DNA of 44,845 bases from Firm-04 sp964392175. Its GTDB lineage: Bacteria; Bacillota; Clostridia; Oscillospirales; Ruminococcaceae. The position numbers and the translations under genes were made by a program. The stretch covers positions 1 to 44,845 of the forward strand of contig CAYMOJ010000013.1 of assembly GCA_964392175.1 (NCBI GenBank). Reading direction: 5' to 3'. Under the pieces are notes generated by a model that worked only from the letters and a program-made list of their open reading frames with translations, was not told where the DNA came from and searched no databases. Below are positions 32,654 to 41,321 of this stretch, piece after piece; the stretch's first letter is position 1; every line of letters begins with the position of its first letter.

Positions 32654-34096
32654 TTACACGGTCAGTGCAACGTCCTGTGCAAGCGCGGCGTTCTTCAGAA
32701 CCGGCACAACGCATTCGGCAAGAAATTCATCAACCTGCTGTGCACTTCTGCCAATGAAGTTTTCCGGCGCAAGCATTGCGTTCAATTCGTCCTCGGTGAT
32801 ACAGAAGGCAGGGTCGCGCACGATCAGCTCACAAAGATTATTCTCCAGCCCTTCTTTCTTGACGTGATCGCTTGCCATCATGGAATACTCTCTGATCTTT
32901 TCGTGCAGCAACTGGCGGTCGCCGCCCTGCTTTACAGCGTTCATCATGATATTTTCGGTTGCCATAAAAGGCAGCTCACGCATGACACGCTGACGAATGA
33001 CCGCAGGATACACGACCAGACCGTTTGTCACGTTCATCATGATGTTGAGAATGGCATCGGCAGCCAGAAAACCTTCCGCAACGGCGACTCTCTTGTTGGC
33101 AGAATCGTCAAGGGTACGCTCAAACCACTGGGTTCCTGCGGTAAACGCAGGATTCAGGCAATCTACCATCAGGTAACGTGCCAGTGCGGTAATACGCTCA
33201 GAACGCATGGGATTGCGCTTATATGCCATTGCAGAGGAGCCGATCTGACCCTTTTCAAATGGCTCTTCCATCTCTTTGAAAGATTGCAGCAGACGCAGAT
33301 CATTAGCGAATTTCATGGCAGATTGTGCAATGCCGGAGAGGGCGTTCAGTACCATGGTATCCACCTTGCGAGAATAGGTCTGTCCCGATACGGGAACAAC
33401 GGCATCAGGGGAAAAACCCATCTCTACAGCGATTTTCTGCTCCAATGTGCGGATCTTTTCGGAATCGCCCCGGAACAGTTCCACAAAGGATGCCTGTGTG
33501 CCGGTCGTGCCTTTCGATCCTAACAGCTTCAGGCGCGCGATACGGGTATCCAGCTCTTCGAGATCCATCAGCAGTTCGTTCATCCACAGTGTTGCGCGTT
33601 TTCCAACAGTCGTCAGCTGCGCAGGCTGGCAGTGCGTATATGCAAGGCAGGGCTGCGATTTCCACTCTTCTGCAAATTTTGACAGATTGGAAATAACGGT
33701 CAACAACTTGCTCTTGATCAGCTGCATTGCATCGCGCATGATGATAACATCGGTGTTATCTCCCACATAGCAAGAAGTCGCGCCTAAATGAATGATTCCC
33801 TTCGCTTTGGGCGCAACCAAGCCATAAGCATACACATGGGACATCACATCGTGGCGGCATTCACGCTCACGGGCTGCTGCTGCCTCGTAGTCGATATCGT
33901 TGATATGTGCTTCCAGCTCTGCGACTTGCTCTGCGGTTACCGGCAAGCCAAGTTCGTGCTCGGCACGGGCGAGTGCCACCCACAGGCGACGCCATGTGGT
34001 GAATTTTTTGTCGGCAGAGAAGATGTACTGCATTTCTTTGCTGGCATAGCGGGTGCAGAAGGGGCTTTCATAGCTTTGCATGGTGGTTTGATCCAT
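32654..34096 (-). CDS. purB: Adenylosuccinate lyase
   Basis: Catalyses two fumarate-releasing steps of purine synthesis (SAICAR to AICAR, adenylosuccinate to AMP) in the cytosol. The 480 residues show the superfamily signature SSAMAYKRNPMRSE, the upstream His-containing GATSCYVGDNTD and TQASFVELF segments. Length fits the longer Clostridia type. AAAGGA lies 14 nt before the ATG. It is expressed alone from a consensus promoter. I see no clear terminator in the 45 bp before the secD promoter. Confidence 0.96.
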   Translation of the reverse strand: MDQTTMQSYESPFCTRYASKEMQYIFSADKKFTTWRRLWVALARAEHELGLPVTAEQVAELEAHINDIDYEAAAARERECRHDVMSHVYAYGLVAPKAKGIIHLGATSCYVGDNTDVIIMRDAMQLIKSKLLTVISNLSKFAEEWKSQPCLAYTHCQPAQLTTVGKRATLWMNELLMDLEELDTRIARLKLLGSKGTTGTQASFVELFRGDSEKIRTLEQKIAVEMGFSPDAVVPVSGQTYSRKVDTMVLNALSGIAQSAMKFANDLRLLQSFKEMEEPFEKGQIGSSAMAYKRNPMRSERITALARYLMVDCLNPAFTAGTQWFERTLDDSANKRVAVAEGFLAADAILNIMMNVTNGLVVYPAVIRQRVMRELPFMATENIMMNAVKQGGDRQLLHEKIREYSMMASDHVKKEGLENNLCELIVRDPAFCITEDELNAMLAPENFIGRSAQQVDEFLAECVVPVLKNAALAQDVALTV

Positions 34097-34147
34097 GATT
34101 TTACGCGTCCTTTCCGTTGTAAAAATCGGTTACTATCCTAAATACAC

Positions 34148-34176
34148 ATTATAGCATAGTGTGTTGAGATTGTCAA
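34148..34176 (-). promoter_or_regulatory. Sigma-A promoter of purB
   Basis: Minus strand: perfect -35 TTGACA (34171-34176), 17-bp spacer, perfect -10 TATAAT (34148-34153). No PurR box pair or purine riboswitch is visible. Confidence 0.92.
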
Positions 34177-34365
34177 CCTTTCGATTTTGCGAAAATGCTG
34201 TCATCTCGTCCTTGTTGATCCCAGGTAGTGGCATTCCCCTGAGAAATCGGTGTTTGCAATTCTGTTATGCGCCGTATCCAATCACGAATATATAGAAAAA
34301 TATCCAGTATCCCCACGATGTATCAATACAAAATCGGCAAAGTGTACAAAGATGATGTCGCCCTC

Positions 34366-34394
34366 TTGACTTTTGATCTTCTTTCCTGTATAAT
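34366..34394 (+). promoter_or_regulatory. Sigma-A promoter of rpmH
   Basis: -35 TTGACT (34366-34371), 17-bp spacer, perfect -10 TATAAT (34389-34394). Confidence 0.9.
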
Positions 34395-34493
34395 ATCTGC
34401 TTGCAGGGTAATATGCCGATTTATTGGTAATTTCCCGTCCGTTTGGCATACATTCATTGTATATATATAATCAAAGAAAAGGAGTGACATTCC

Positions 34494-34628
34494 ATGAAGA
34501 GAACATATCAGCCTAAGAAGCTGCACCGCAAGAAGGAGCATGGTTTCCGTAAGCGTATGGCAACTGCCAACGGCCGCAAGGTTCTGGCTCGCCGCAGAGC
34601 AAAGGGCAGAGCAAGATTGACTTATTGA
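34494..34628 (+). CDS. rpmH: Ribosomal protein bL34
   Basis: A 44-residue, very basic large-subunit protein. It starts MKRTYQPKKLHRKKEHGFRK and has the conserved RMATANGRKVLARRRAKGR stretch, so it is complete. AAAGGAG lies about 9 nt before the ATG. It heads the rpmH-rnpA-yidD-yidC-jag-mnmE-mnmG-rsmG row and has a terminator straight after it, so downstream genes may depend on readthrough. Confidence 0.98.
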   Translation: MKRTYQPKKLHRKKEHGFRKRMATANGRKVLARRRAKGRARLTY

Positions 34629-34648
34629 TTTAAGTCAGAAACGCAAGC

Positions 34649-34681
34649 AAAAGGGTCACAATGCGGTTTGTGACCCTTTTT
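34649..34681 (+). terminator. Terminator or attenuator between rpmH and rnpA
   Basis: A perfect 12-bp stem (34649-34660 with 34669-34680) around an 8-nt loop, with a T run. Confidence 0.9.
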
Positions 34682-34729
34682 CGATAATATCCGCATCGTG
34701 TTGCGGTATGGAGAGGACGCACTTGAGGT

Positions 34730-35164
34730 ATGCTGTTTACTGTGATGTTGAACCGTAATCAGGATTTCCAGCGGTTGTACCGCAGGGGCGCATTCTGCTC
34801 ACTTGGCTCTGCGATATTGTACGCTATGCCCAATGGGCGCAGTGAAAATCGCCTTGGCATCACCGCCGGAAAAAAGATTGGTAACGCCGTAAAGCGCAAT
34901 CGCGCAAAGCGAATTGTTCGCGAAGCTTATCGTGCTGCCGAAACACAGATGCCGATTGGCTTGGATATCGTTATTGTGGCGCGTTCAGGCTTGCCTGAAC
35001 AAAACGCCGCTGTTTTGACCGCTGCAATGCAAAAACGTGGATTACGTCATTTGGTCGGCGTAAGTGATGGTAGCATTGCTTGTCAGGTGCAGCCGAGGCC
35101 TGCGAAAAATCGCAAATCCAATGCCGCGAAAAGAAAAGTGAACAGGCAGAAAGCACAGGCGTGA
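34730..35164 (+). CDS. rnpA: Ribonuclease P protein component
   Basis: Protein subunit of RNase P, which trims tRNA 5' ends with the rnpB RNA (not in this window). The RNR signature is KKIGNAVKRNRAKRIVREAYR (about 48-68), after the NRNQDFQRLYRRG start region. At 144 residues it is longer than usual (about 115-120) because of a basic tail rich in Lys, Arg and Ala. Start is uncertain: ATG 34730 or ATG 34745, neither with a well-spaced ribosome-binding site. yidD follows after 1 bp. Confidence 0.95.
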   Translation: MLFTVMLNRNQDFQRLYRRGAFCSLGSAILYAMPNGRSENRLGITAGKKIGNAVKRNRAKRIVREAYRAAETQMPIGLDIVIVARSGLPEQNAAVLTAAMQKRGLRHLVGVSDGSIACQVQPRPAKNRKSNAAKRKVNRQKAQA

Positions 35165-35165
35165 T

Positions 35166-35534
35166 ATGCGCCGCGTGTTGCTGATGCTCATTCGCTTTTA
35201 TCGCAAATGTATCTCGCCATTGCTGCCTGCTTGCTGCAGATATCGCCCTACTTGTTCGCAGTACGGGCTTACCGCTGTGGAACGCTTTGGTGCACTGCGC
35301 GGAGGATGGCTTACCCTTTTACGGATCCTGCGATGTAACCCATTTTGCCGCGGGGGGTGGGATCCTGTACCGCTGAAATTTGATTTTCTTGGCAGACATC
35401 ATACTGCACAGCCGGACCCTTTGCTGACTTCCGCAGCAGGACGAGCCGGTGCTGCCGGTTTTTTGTTGATGCCACGGCTTTCGTACCGTGATGCACGATG
35501 TTTTCCCGGCGAAACACACCGTGATAATCCATGA
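35166..35534 (+). CDS. yidD: Membrane protein insertion efficiency factor YidD
   Basis: Small membrane-associated helper of YidC. Core residues 1-75 carry the family pattern LIRFYRKCISPLLPACCRYR, PTCSQYGLTAVERFGALRGG and ILRCNPFCRGGWDPVP. The total of 122 residues is unusual: about 45 extra C-terminal residues follow the core with no recognised motif. It lies between rnpA (1 bp gap) and yidC (22 bp gap). Confidence 0.95.
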   Translation: MRRVLLMLIRFYRKCISPLLPACCRYRPTCSQYGLTAVERFGALRGGWLTLLRILRCNPFCRGGWDPVPLKFDFLGRHHTAQPDPLLTSAAGRAGAAGFLLMPRLSYRDARCFPGETHRDNP

Positions 35535-35556
35535 GTTTTGAACGGAGGATATACCC

Positions 35557-36699
35557 TTGTTTGATTTGATTGCCATTCCCTTTGGTTGGCTGATGCGCCT
35601 GATTTATCAGGTGGTGAACAGCTATGGTATTGCGTTGATCCTGTTTACTATTTTTATGAAGCTGCTGGCGTTGCCATCAAACTACAAAACACAGGTCAAT
35701 TCCGCCCGTGTTGCAATGCTCAGCCCCAAGATCGAGAAGTTGAAGAAATCCTTCGCGAATAATCCGCAGCGTATGCAGGAGGAGCAAAATCGTCTGTATC
35801 AGGAGGAAGGCATCAATCCCAGTGCAGGTTGTCTTTCCAATTTGGTCATGATGATCGTGCTGATGGGCGTGTACCAGGTCGTTATGCGACCGATCACACA
35901 TATTCTTAATATGAGTGAACAGGCATCCGAAGCACTGAGCCTGCTTTCTACATGGCTGACGGAAAATAATATTACGGAGAGATATCTCAATTCTCGTCCG
36001 GAGTTGATCATTCTAAAATATGCAAAGACGAATCCGGAAATCTTTGCATCTGTCAGCGATGGTAAGTTCCTTTCGGAATTGCAGGGGTTTGAAAATACTT
36101 TTCTCGGTTTTGATCTTGGCGCACAGCCTTCGTTGTCGCCCACTACATGGAATGTCACTGCAATTTTGCTGGCAATGATCCCGATTTTGTCCGGCGTGTT
36201 GCAGCTTGTGCTTACCATTATCACCCAACGCCATAATAAGAAGGCAAATCCTTCTATGCAGAGCATGGGTGCCATGAATATTATGCTGTATACCATGCCG
36301 CTGATGTCGGTTTGGATCGGTTTTGCCGTGCCTGCCGGTGTTGGCTTCTATTGGCTGATCAACTCTTTGCTGAGCCTGATCACTACATTGAGTCTGTATG
36401 CATATCTCAACCCAACACGCATGGTCAAAATCAACGAGAAGGAAAAACAAAAGCAGCTTGCCAAAGGCCCAACCTGGACACAGCGCATGATGGAAGCTTC
36501 GGCACAGTATGCCAATGAGCAAAATGGCGGCAACGGTGCGCAAGGCAGCGGGAATCGTACCCGATACACCGATGGTGACGATGGAATGTCTCGCAAGGAG
36601 CGTGCTGAGTATGAGCGTAAGCTGATTGAGGCTGCACGGAAGAGAGCCGCTGAGAAATATGGCGAAAGCCTCTCGGATGATGAAGAGAATGATGCATAA
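35557..36699 (+). CDS. yidC: Membrane protein insertase YidC/Oxa1/SpoIIIJ
   Basis: Inserts and folds membrane proteins. The 380 residues start at TTG 35557, with GGAGG 8 nt upstream. There is no lipoprotein signal; the protein enters with a short helix and TM1 (about 22-40). The cytoplasmic hairpin (MLSPKIEKLKKSFANNPQRMQEEQNRLYQEEGINPSAG region) leads to TM helices near 92-110, 205-225 and 245-285. The groove Arg of SpoIIIJ appears to be Lys here (IFMKLLALP). A charged cytoplasmic tail of about 85 residues ends the protein. Neighbours yidD and jag are the normal partners. Confidence 0.95.
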   Translation: MFDLIAIPFGWLMRLIYQVVNSYGIALILFTIFMKLLALPSNYKTQVNSARVAMLSPKIEKLKKSFANNPQRMQEEQNRLYQEEGINPSAGCLSNLVMMIVLMGVYQVVMRPITHILNMSEQASEALSLLSTWLTENNITERYLNSRPELIILKYAKTNPEIFASVSDGKFLSELQGFENTFLGFDLGAQPSLSPTTWNVTAILLAMIPILSGVLQLVLTIITQRHNKKANPSMQSMGAMNIMLYTMPLMSVWIGFAVPAGVGFYWLINSLLSLITTLSLYAYLNPTRMVKINEKEKQKQLAKGPTWTQRMMEASAQYANEQNGGNGAQGSGNRTRYTDGDDGMSRKERAEYERKLIEAARKRAAEKYGESLSDDEENDA

Positions 36700-36832
36700 A
36701 AAGCTGTAACCGACCATTACAAAAAGGAATCCTTGCAGAGTGTGTGGCACTGTATCTCATACCGCTTTGCTTGAATATTTTTGGAAGGAGACGGATTCTC
36801 CTCTTTGATATGGAAGAATCCTGAAAACCGCT

Positions 36833-37846
36833 ATGATGGAAATTTTTGTTGCCCAAACTTTGGAAGAAGCCAAGCAGAAAGCTGCAGACGCTTTTTCCGC
36901 CCCGATTGACAAGATCACCTTCACTGTTTTAGAAGAGCCAAAACGCTTTTTGGGCATTTTTGGTAAGGCAAACGGCGTGTATAAGGTGCGTGCTGTGTAT
37001 GAAGCACAGTCTATTGCAGAAGAAGTCACTAAGCCCGTTGCAGAGGTTGTTTCTACTGAGCCTTCCGTAGACAAGAAAAAGTCTGTACCCGAAGATGCGA
37101 ATGCCGGAGAAGAAAAGCCTTTGCCTGCTGATGCAGCCGATCGTATCGAAACGGCGTGTGCATATTTGCGTAAGGTGCTGGATTCTCTTGCCCCCGATGT
37201 GACCATTCACGGTGTACTGGCTGCACATGGTATCGAGATCACCATTGATGGTAACGATGCCGGCAAACTCATAGGGCATCGTGGCGATACATTAGATGCT
37301 CTTCAGTACTTGACCGCTATGGTTGCAAATCGTGGCCATAAGGATTATGTTCGTGTTAGCTTGAATGCTTGCAATTATCGAGATAAGCGCCGTAAGGCTT
37401 TGCAGGAGCTGGCAGAGCGTCTTTGCCGAACCGCTTTGGAGACCGGTCGTCCTGTTTTGTTAGAGCCGATGAATCCCTATGAACGGCGGATTATTCATTC
37501 TACCGTTACCGATATTGAGGGCGTAAGCTCCAGCTCTTCCGGCGAAGAACCGAATCGTCGCATTCTCATTATGCCCGATTTTGCTGATGGCAAGAATGAG
37601 CGCCCCATTGATGTGCGCCGCAGAGATGATGAGTTTCATCGTCATTCAAGCAGAAATGGTGGGGATCGTTCCGGCAGACGCGGTAGAAAGAATGATCGTG
37701 GAGAACGCAGAAATCGTGGAGAGCGCAAACCAACCGGTACGGTGCGTAGCCTTGATCTTTCAACTAGCTTTGAAAAAGACTACAAACGCCCGAAGCCGGA
37801 CGATGATGTTTATGCGGGCATTTATGGTAAAATCGATCTGGATTGA
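36833..37846 (+). CDS. jag: RNA-binding protein Jag/KhpB with long basic tail
   Basis: KH-R3H protein linked to cell-envelope and division control; KhpB in pneumococcus. The 337 residues comprise Jag_N (about 1-53, VAQTLEEAKQKAADAF and RFLGIFG), an acidic linker, a KH domain (about 118-185, with GKLIGHRGDTLDALQYL) and an R3H domain (about 186-250, MNPYERRIIHSTV). The last 85 residues form an Arg/Gly/Asn-rich basic tail followed by an acidic end, longer than in typical Jag. No strong ribosome-binding site is seen near the ATG pair at 36833/36836. A terminator follows. Confidence 0.94.
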   Translation: MMEIFVAQTLEEAKQKAADAFSAPIDKITFTVLEEPKRFLGIFGKANGVYKVRAVYEAQSIAEEVTKPVAEVVSTEPSVDKKKSVPEDANAGEEKPLPADAADRIETACAYLRKVLDSLAPDVTIHGVLAAHGIEITIDGNDAGKLIGHRGDTLDALQYLTAMVANRGHKDYVRVSLNACNYRDKRRKALQELAERLCRTALETGRPVLLEPMNPYERRIIHSTVTDIEGVSSSSSGEEPNRRILIMPDFADGKNERPIDVRRRDDEFHRHSSRNGGDRSGRRGRKNDRGERRNRGERKPTGTVRSLDLSTSFEKDYKRPKPDDDVYAGIYGKIDLD

Positions 37847-37913
37847 TGCTGAAATTTGCGCATGAGTGCACTGTATCGGATGTTGCATGGATGACTTTGG
37901 CAATCTGTATTTT

Positions 37914-37947
37914 ATGCCCCTACCCCAAAAACGGGTAGGGGTATTTT
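37914..37947 (+). terminator. Terminator after jag
   Basis: CCCCTACCC (37917-37925) pairs with GGGTAGGGG (37933-37941), followed by TATTTT. Confidence 0.88.
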
Positions 37948-38057
37948 GAAGCAATTCGTAGATGTGCGATTGCAATGTCAGCTTATCAAAATTTATCAAC
38001 CAATGTAGCATCACGGCTTGCATGATATCGCATAGCGTGGCAATTTACGGAGGAATT

Positions 38058-39407
38058 ATGCATACAATTGCAGCAATATCTACACCGAATGCGTCAGGTG
38101 GAATTGGCGTGATCCGTATCTCCGGCGATGAAGCAATTGCAATCGCGGATCGTGTTTTTCGATCTGCACGCGGCAAAGCGGTCACAGCAATGGAAGGCTA
38201 TACCTGCGCATATGGTGTGGTCAAGGATGCACAGGGTGACACGATCGATGATGTTGTGTTGACGGTTTTTCGCGAACCGCACAGCTATACAGGCGAGAAT
38301 GTCGTTGAAATTTCCTGTCACGGCGGCATCTTTATTTGCCGGAAAATTATGTCATTGCTGTTTGCGTTGGGTGCAAAACCTGCTACTGCCGGGGAGTTTA
38401 CAAAGCGTGCTTTTCTGAATGGAAAGATGAGTTTATCCCAAGCGGAAGCAGTCATGAATGTTATTCAGGCAGAGGGCGAATTTGCGTTGCGCGAAGCAAA
38501 TTTGGCGCGTAATGGGCATTTATCCATACAAATGCGTGTATGCCGTGAGAAACTTACAGCACTGATCTCTGCTATGAGCTATTGGATGGATGATCCGGAA
38601 GAAACGCCCCCTGAGCTGGAATCCGAACGATTGTCCGGTGAAATCAATGCCTTGATCCGTGAACTACGCGTGCTGTCAGCGCGCTATGACCAGGGGCGCG
38701 TGTATCGTGAAGGAATTCGAACCGTCCTCATTGGTGCACCAAATGCAGGAAAATCCTCCATTATGAACTGGCTGGCAGGTATGCAACGAAGTATTGTCAC
38801 TGATATTCCGGGAACCACACGGGATGTAATTACCGAATCTGTTCGTGTTGGCGATTTTGTTCTCTTGCTTGCCGATACTGCCGGACTTCGTCAAACAGGT
38901 GATGTGATTGAGGCAATGGGTGTAGATGCTGCTTTCGAGCAAGCCAAACAGGCTGATCTGATTTTGCATATTGTTGATTCTACAGCAGAACTTTCCTATG
39001 CCGAAAAGGAAATGGTTAAAAAACTGAAACATCATAAAATAATAACAATATATAATAAATGTGACTTATCCAATCGATCTAAGGCGACTTTGCAACCGAG
39101 TGAAGTCATCTGTTCTGCAAAGCTGCACATAGGATATGAGGATATTGTATGCGCAATTCAACATCAATTCGGTTCAACCAACTCGCCAAATATGCCTTCT
39201 TTGATTTCTGAGCGTCAAAAACAATTGGTTGATCATGCGGCAACGTTTCTTCTTCAAGCTTCGAATGATCTTACGCAAAATATGCCATTGGATGTGATCT
39301 GTATGCAATTGGAACTTGCTGCGAATACCTTGGCGGAGTTTGATGGCGAGATCATCACAGATGATATTATTGATGGGGTCTTTTCAAAATTTTGCGTTGG
39401 CAAATAA
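38058..39407 (+). CDS. mnmE: tRNA modification GTPase MnmE
   Basis: Works with MnmG to modify U34 of certain tRNAs to (c)mnm5U. An N-terminal folate-binding domain begins MHTIAAISTPNASGGIGVIR. A helical domain surrounds an inserted G domain with G1 GAPNAGKSS (226-234), G3 DTAG, and G4 NKCD. The C-terminal catalytic motif reads FCVGK. The 449 residues are normal. ATG 38058 has ACGGAGG 5 nt upstream; an earlier in-frame start lacks one. mnmG follows after a parS site. Confidence 0.97.
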   Translation: MHTIAAISTPNASGGIGVIRISGDEAIAIADRVFRSARGKAVTAMEGYTCAYGVVKDAQGDTIDDVVLTVFREPHSYTGENVVEISCHGGIFICRKIMSLLFALGAKPATAGEFTKRAFLNGKMSLSQAEAVMNVIQAEGEFALREANLARNGHLSIQMRVCREKLTALISAMSYWMDDPEETPPELESERLSGEINALIRELRVLSARYDQGRVYREGIRTVLIGAPNAGKSSIMNWLAGMQRSIVTDIPGTTRDVITESVRVGDFVLLLADTAGLRQTGDVIEAMGVDAAFEQAKQADLILHIVDSTAELSYAEKEMVKKLKHHKIITIYNKCDLSNRSKATLQPSEVICSAKLHIGYEDIVCAIQHQFGSTNSPNMPSLISERQKQLVDHAATFLLQASNDLTQNMPLDVICMQLELAANTLAEFDGEIITDDIIDGVFSKFCVGK

Positions 39408-39409
39408 AA

Positions 39410-39425
39410 TGTTCCACGTGGAACA
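39410..39425. other. parS site 1
   Basis: TGTTCCACGTGGAACA, a perfect 16-bp palindrome one base from the B. subtilis parS TGTTCCACGTGAAACA. It should be bound by ParB/Spo0J for origin segregation. It lies between mnmE and mnmG. Confidence 0.93.
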
Positions 39426-39443
39426 TTCAGGATGGTGAATGCT

Positions 39444-41321
39444 ATGAATTTGCTTGGTAATTTCGATGTGGCTGTGATTGGTGCAGGTCATGCGGGCATC
39501 GAAGCTGCCGTTGCATCTGCACGAAGAGGATGCAAAACTGCCTTATTTACGATTTCACTGGATCAAATTGGCAATATGCCATGTAATCCATCAATTGGCG
39601 GAAGTGCAAAAGGGCATCTTGTAAGAGAAATTGATGCATTAGGTGGCGTGATGGCTGAAGCCGCTGATGCTTGTTGTATCCAAATGCGTATGCTGAATTT
39701 GAGCAAGGGTGCATCGGTGCATAGTCCGCGTGCACAAGAAGATCGCAGAGCCTATCAGAAATATATGAAGCAAAAATGCGAATCAACGCCCAATTTGCAT
39801 CTGATTCAGACCGAAATTGCGGATATTCTCATTGATGATAGTGGCTGCGTTACAGGTGTAGTGAATGCTCTTGGCGGACTTTATCAATGCAAAGCAGCAG
39901 TGATCTGTGCAGGCACTTTTCTAATGGGGAAAGTGTTTATTGGTCAAAATTCGATGGAAAGTGGACCGGATGCTTGCTTGCCTGCACGACGTTTGTCGTC
40001 ATCTCTTCGTGCAATTGGTGTGGAACTACGACGATTCAAAACTGGTACACCTTGCCGTGTTCATCGTCGAAGCATTGATTTTGATAAACTGATTCCACAG
40101 CATGGTGATGCGCACCCGCAACCTTTTTCTTTTTATCCAAGTGGGCTCCTTCGAAATGATGCTTTGTGCTATATTGCAAACACGAATGAAAAAACGCATG
40201 CAATTATTCATGAGCATTTAGGTGAATCCCCACTTTATGGGGGAATGATTGAAGGCGTTGGGCCACGATACTGTCCGTCAATAGAGGACAAAGTTGTTCG
40301 TTTTTCTCAACGTGATAAGCATCAAATTTTTGTTGAGCCAACCGGAAGCGATACGGAAGAAATGTACATACAGGGATTTAGCACATCCTTGCCGGAGTAT
40401 GTACAATGGAAAATGTTGCGGTCAGTTTCCGGATTTGAGAACATCGAGATTATGCGATCAGCATATGCGATTGAATACGATTGCATCAACCCGAAATGCT
40501 TACTTGCAACATTGGCTTTTCGTAATTTTCATGGTTTATTTGCTGCCGGTCAGTTTAATGGAACATCTGGTTATGAAGAGGCAGCTGCACAAGGCTTGAT
40601 TGCCGGAATTAACGCATCTGCGTATGTTTTCGACGATGAACAGTTAATTTTAAGCCGCGAATCATCCTATATTGGCACCCTGATCGATGACTTGGTGAAT
40701 AAGGGATGTGAAGATCCATATCGTATGATGACCGCGCGAAGTGAATATCGCTTATCTTTGCGACATGGCAATGCAGATCGCAGATTAACACCGATTGGTT
40801 ATCGTTACGGACTAATTTCGCAGCAAAGATATGAAAAATTCTGCAATAAAATGGAACATATTGCTCATGCGATTGAGGAGTTATGTACATCTTCTGTAAG
40901 TCCTACAGAAGAATGCAATTCGTATTTGACAGCTGTGGGAACTACTCCGATTTCTACTGGAGTGAAAATGGATTCTTTGCTTCGCCGTCCTCAGGTGGCG
41001 TACAGTTCTCTTGCAAATGCTTTACATTTTGACCAAAATCTTACCCCAGAGGAAGCAGAAGAAGTGAATCTGATGGTTAAGTATCAACAATACATTGAGC
41101 GGCAAAATACGCAGAATGCTCACTTTGCCCACTTGGAACGGATTCGGCTGCCTTTCAATATTGATTATACTGTCATTACTGCGTTATCCTCAGAAGCGCG
41201 GGAAAAGCTTGGAAAGATTCGCCCACAAAACTTACGCCAAGCAGCTTTGATCTCGGGCGTATCGCCCTCTGATATCAACATATTGATTACTTGGTTGAAA
41301 GCCGGTGAACATCATGCCTGA
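39444..41321 (+). CDS. mnmG: tRNA uridine-5-carboxymethylaminomethyl modification enzyme MnmG (GidA)
   Basis: FAD/NADH-dependent partner of MnmE. The N-terminal FAD motif is VAVIGAGHAGIEAAVASARR; further family markers are PCNPSIGGSAKGHLVREIDALGG, FKTGTPCRV and GQFNGTSGYEEAAAQGLIAG. The C-terminal MnmE-binding domain is intact. ATG 39444 (625 aa) follows AGGATGGTGA; an in-frame ATG 12 nt earlier would give 629 aa and has a poorer site. Its end overlaps rsmG by 8 bp. Confidence 0.97.
   Translation: MNLLGNFDVAVIGAGHAGIEAAVASARRGCKTALFTISLDQIGNMPCNPSIGGSAKGHLVREIDALGGVMAEAADACCIQMRMLNLSKGASVHSPRAQEDRRAYQKYMKQKCESTPNLHLIQTEIADILIDDSGCVTGVVNALGGLYQCKAAVICAGTFLMGKVFIGQNSMESGPDACLPARRLSSSLRAIGVELRRFKTGTPCRVHRRSIDFDKLIPQHGDAHPQPFSFYPSGLLRNDALCYIANTNEKTHAIIHEHLGESPLYGGMIEGVGPRYCPSIEDKVVRFSQRDKHQIFVEPTGSDTEEMYIQGFSTSLPEYVQWKMLRSVSGFENIEIMRSAYAIEYDCINPKCLLATLAFRNFHGLFAAGQFNGTSGYEEAAAQGLIAGINASAYVFDDEQLILSRESSYIGTLIDDLVNKGCEDPYRMMTARSEYRLSLRHGNADRRLTPIGYRYGLISQQRYEKFCNKMEHIAHAIEELCTSSVSPTEECNSYLTAVGTTPISTGVKMDSLLRRPQVAYSSLANALHFDQNLTPEEAEEVNLMVKYQQYIERQNTQNAHFAHLERIRLPFNIDYTVITALSSEAREKLGKIRPQNLRQAALISGVSPSDINILITWLKAGEHHA

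Larger units (their letters stand above)
34097..34493. other. Divergent region between purB and rpmH
   Basis: 397 bp without a gene. It holds the purB promoter (minus), the rpmH promoter (plus) and an rpmH leader of about 94 nt, which contains TATGCC (34412-34417) and GGCATA (34445-34450) in inverted orientation. Nothing else is recognisable. Confidence 0.7.

Noticed and set aside
36013..36750. 245-codon minus-strand frame over yidC
   Set aside because: Antisense shadow of yidC; no ribosome-binding site and low-complexity His/Arg/Cys content.
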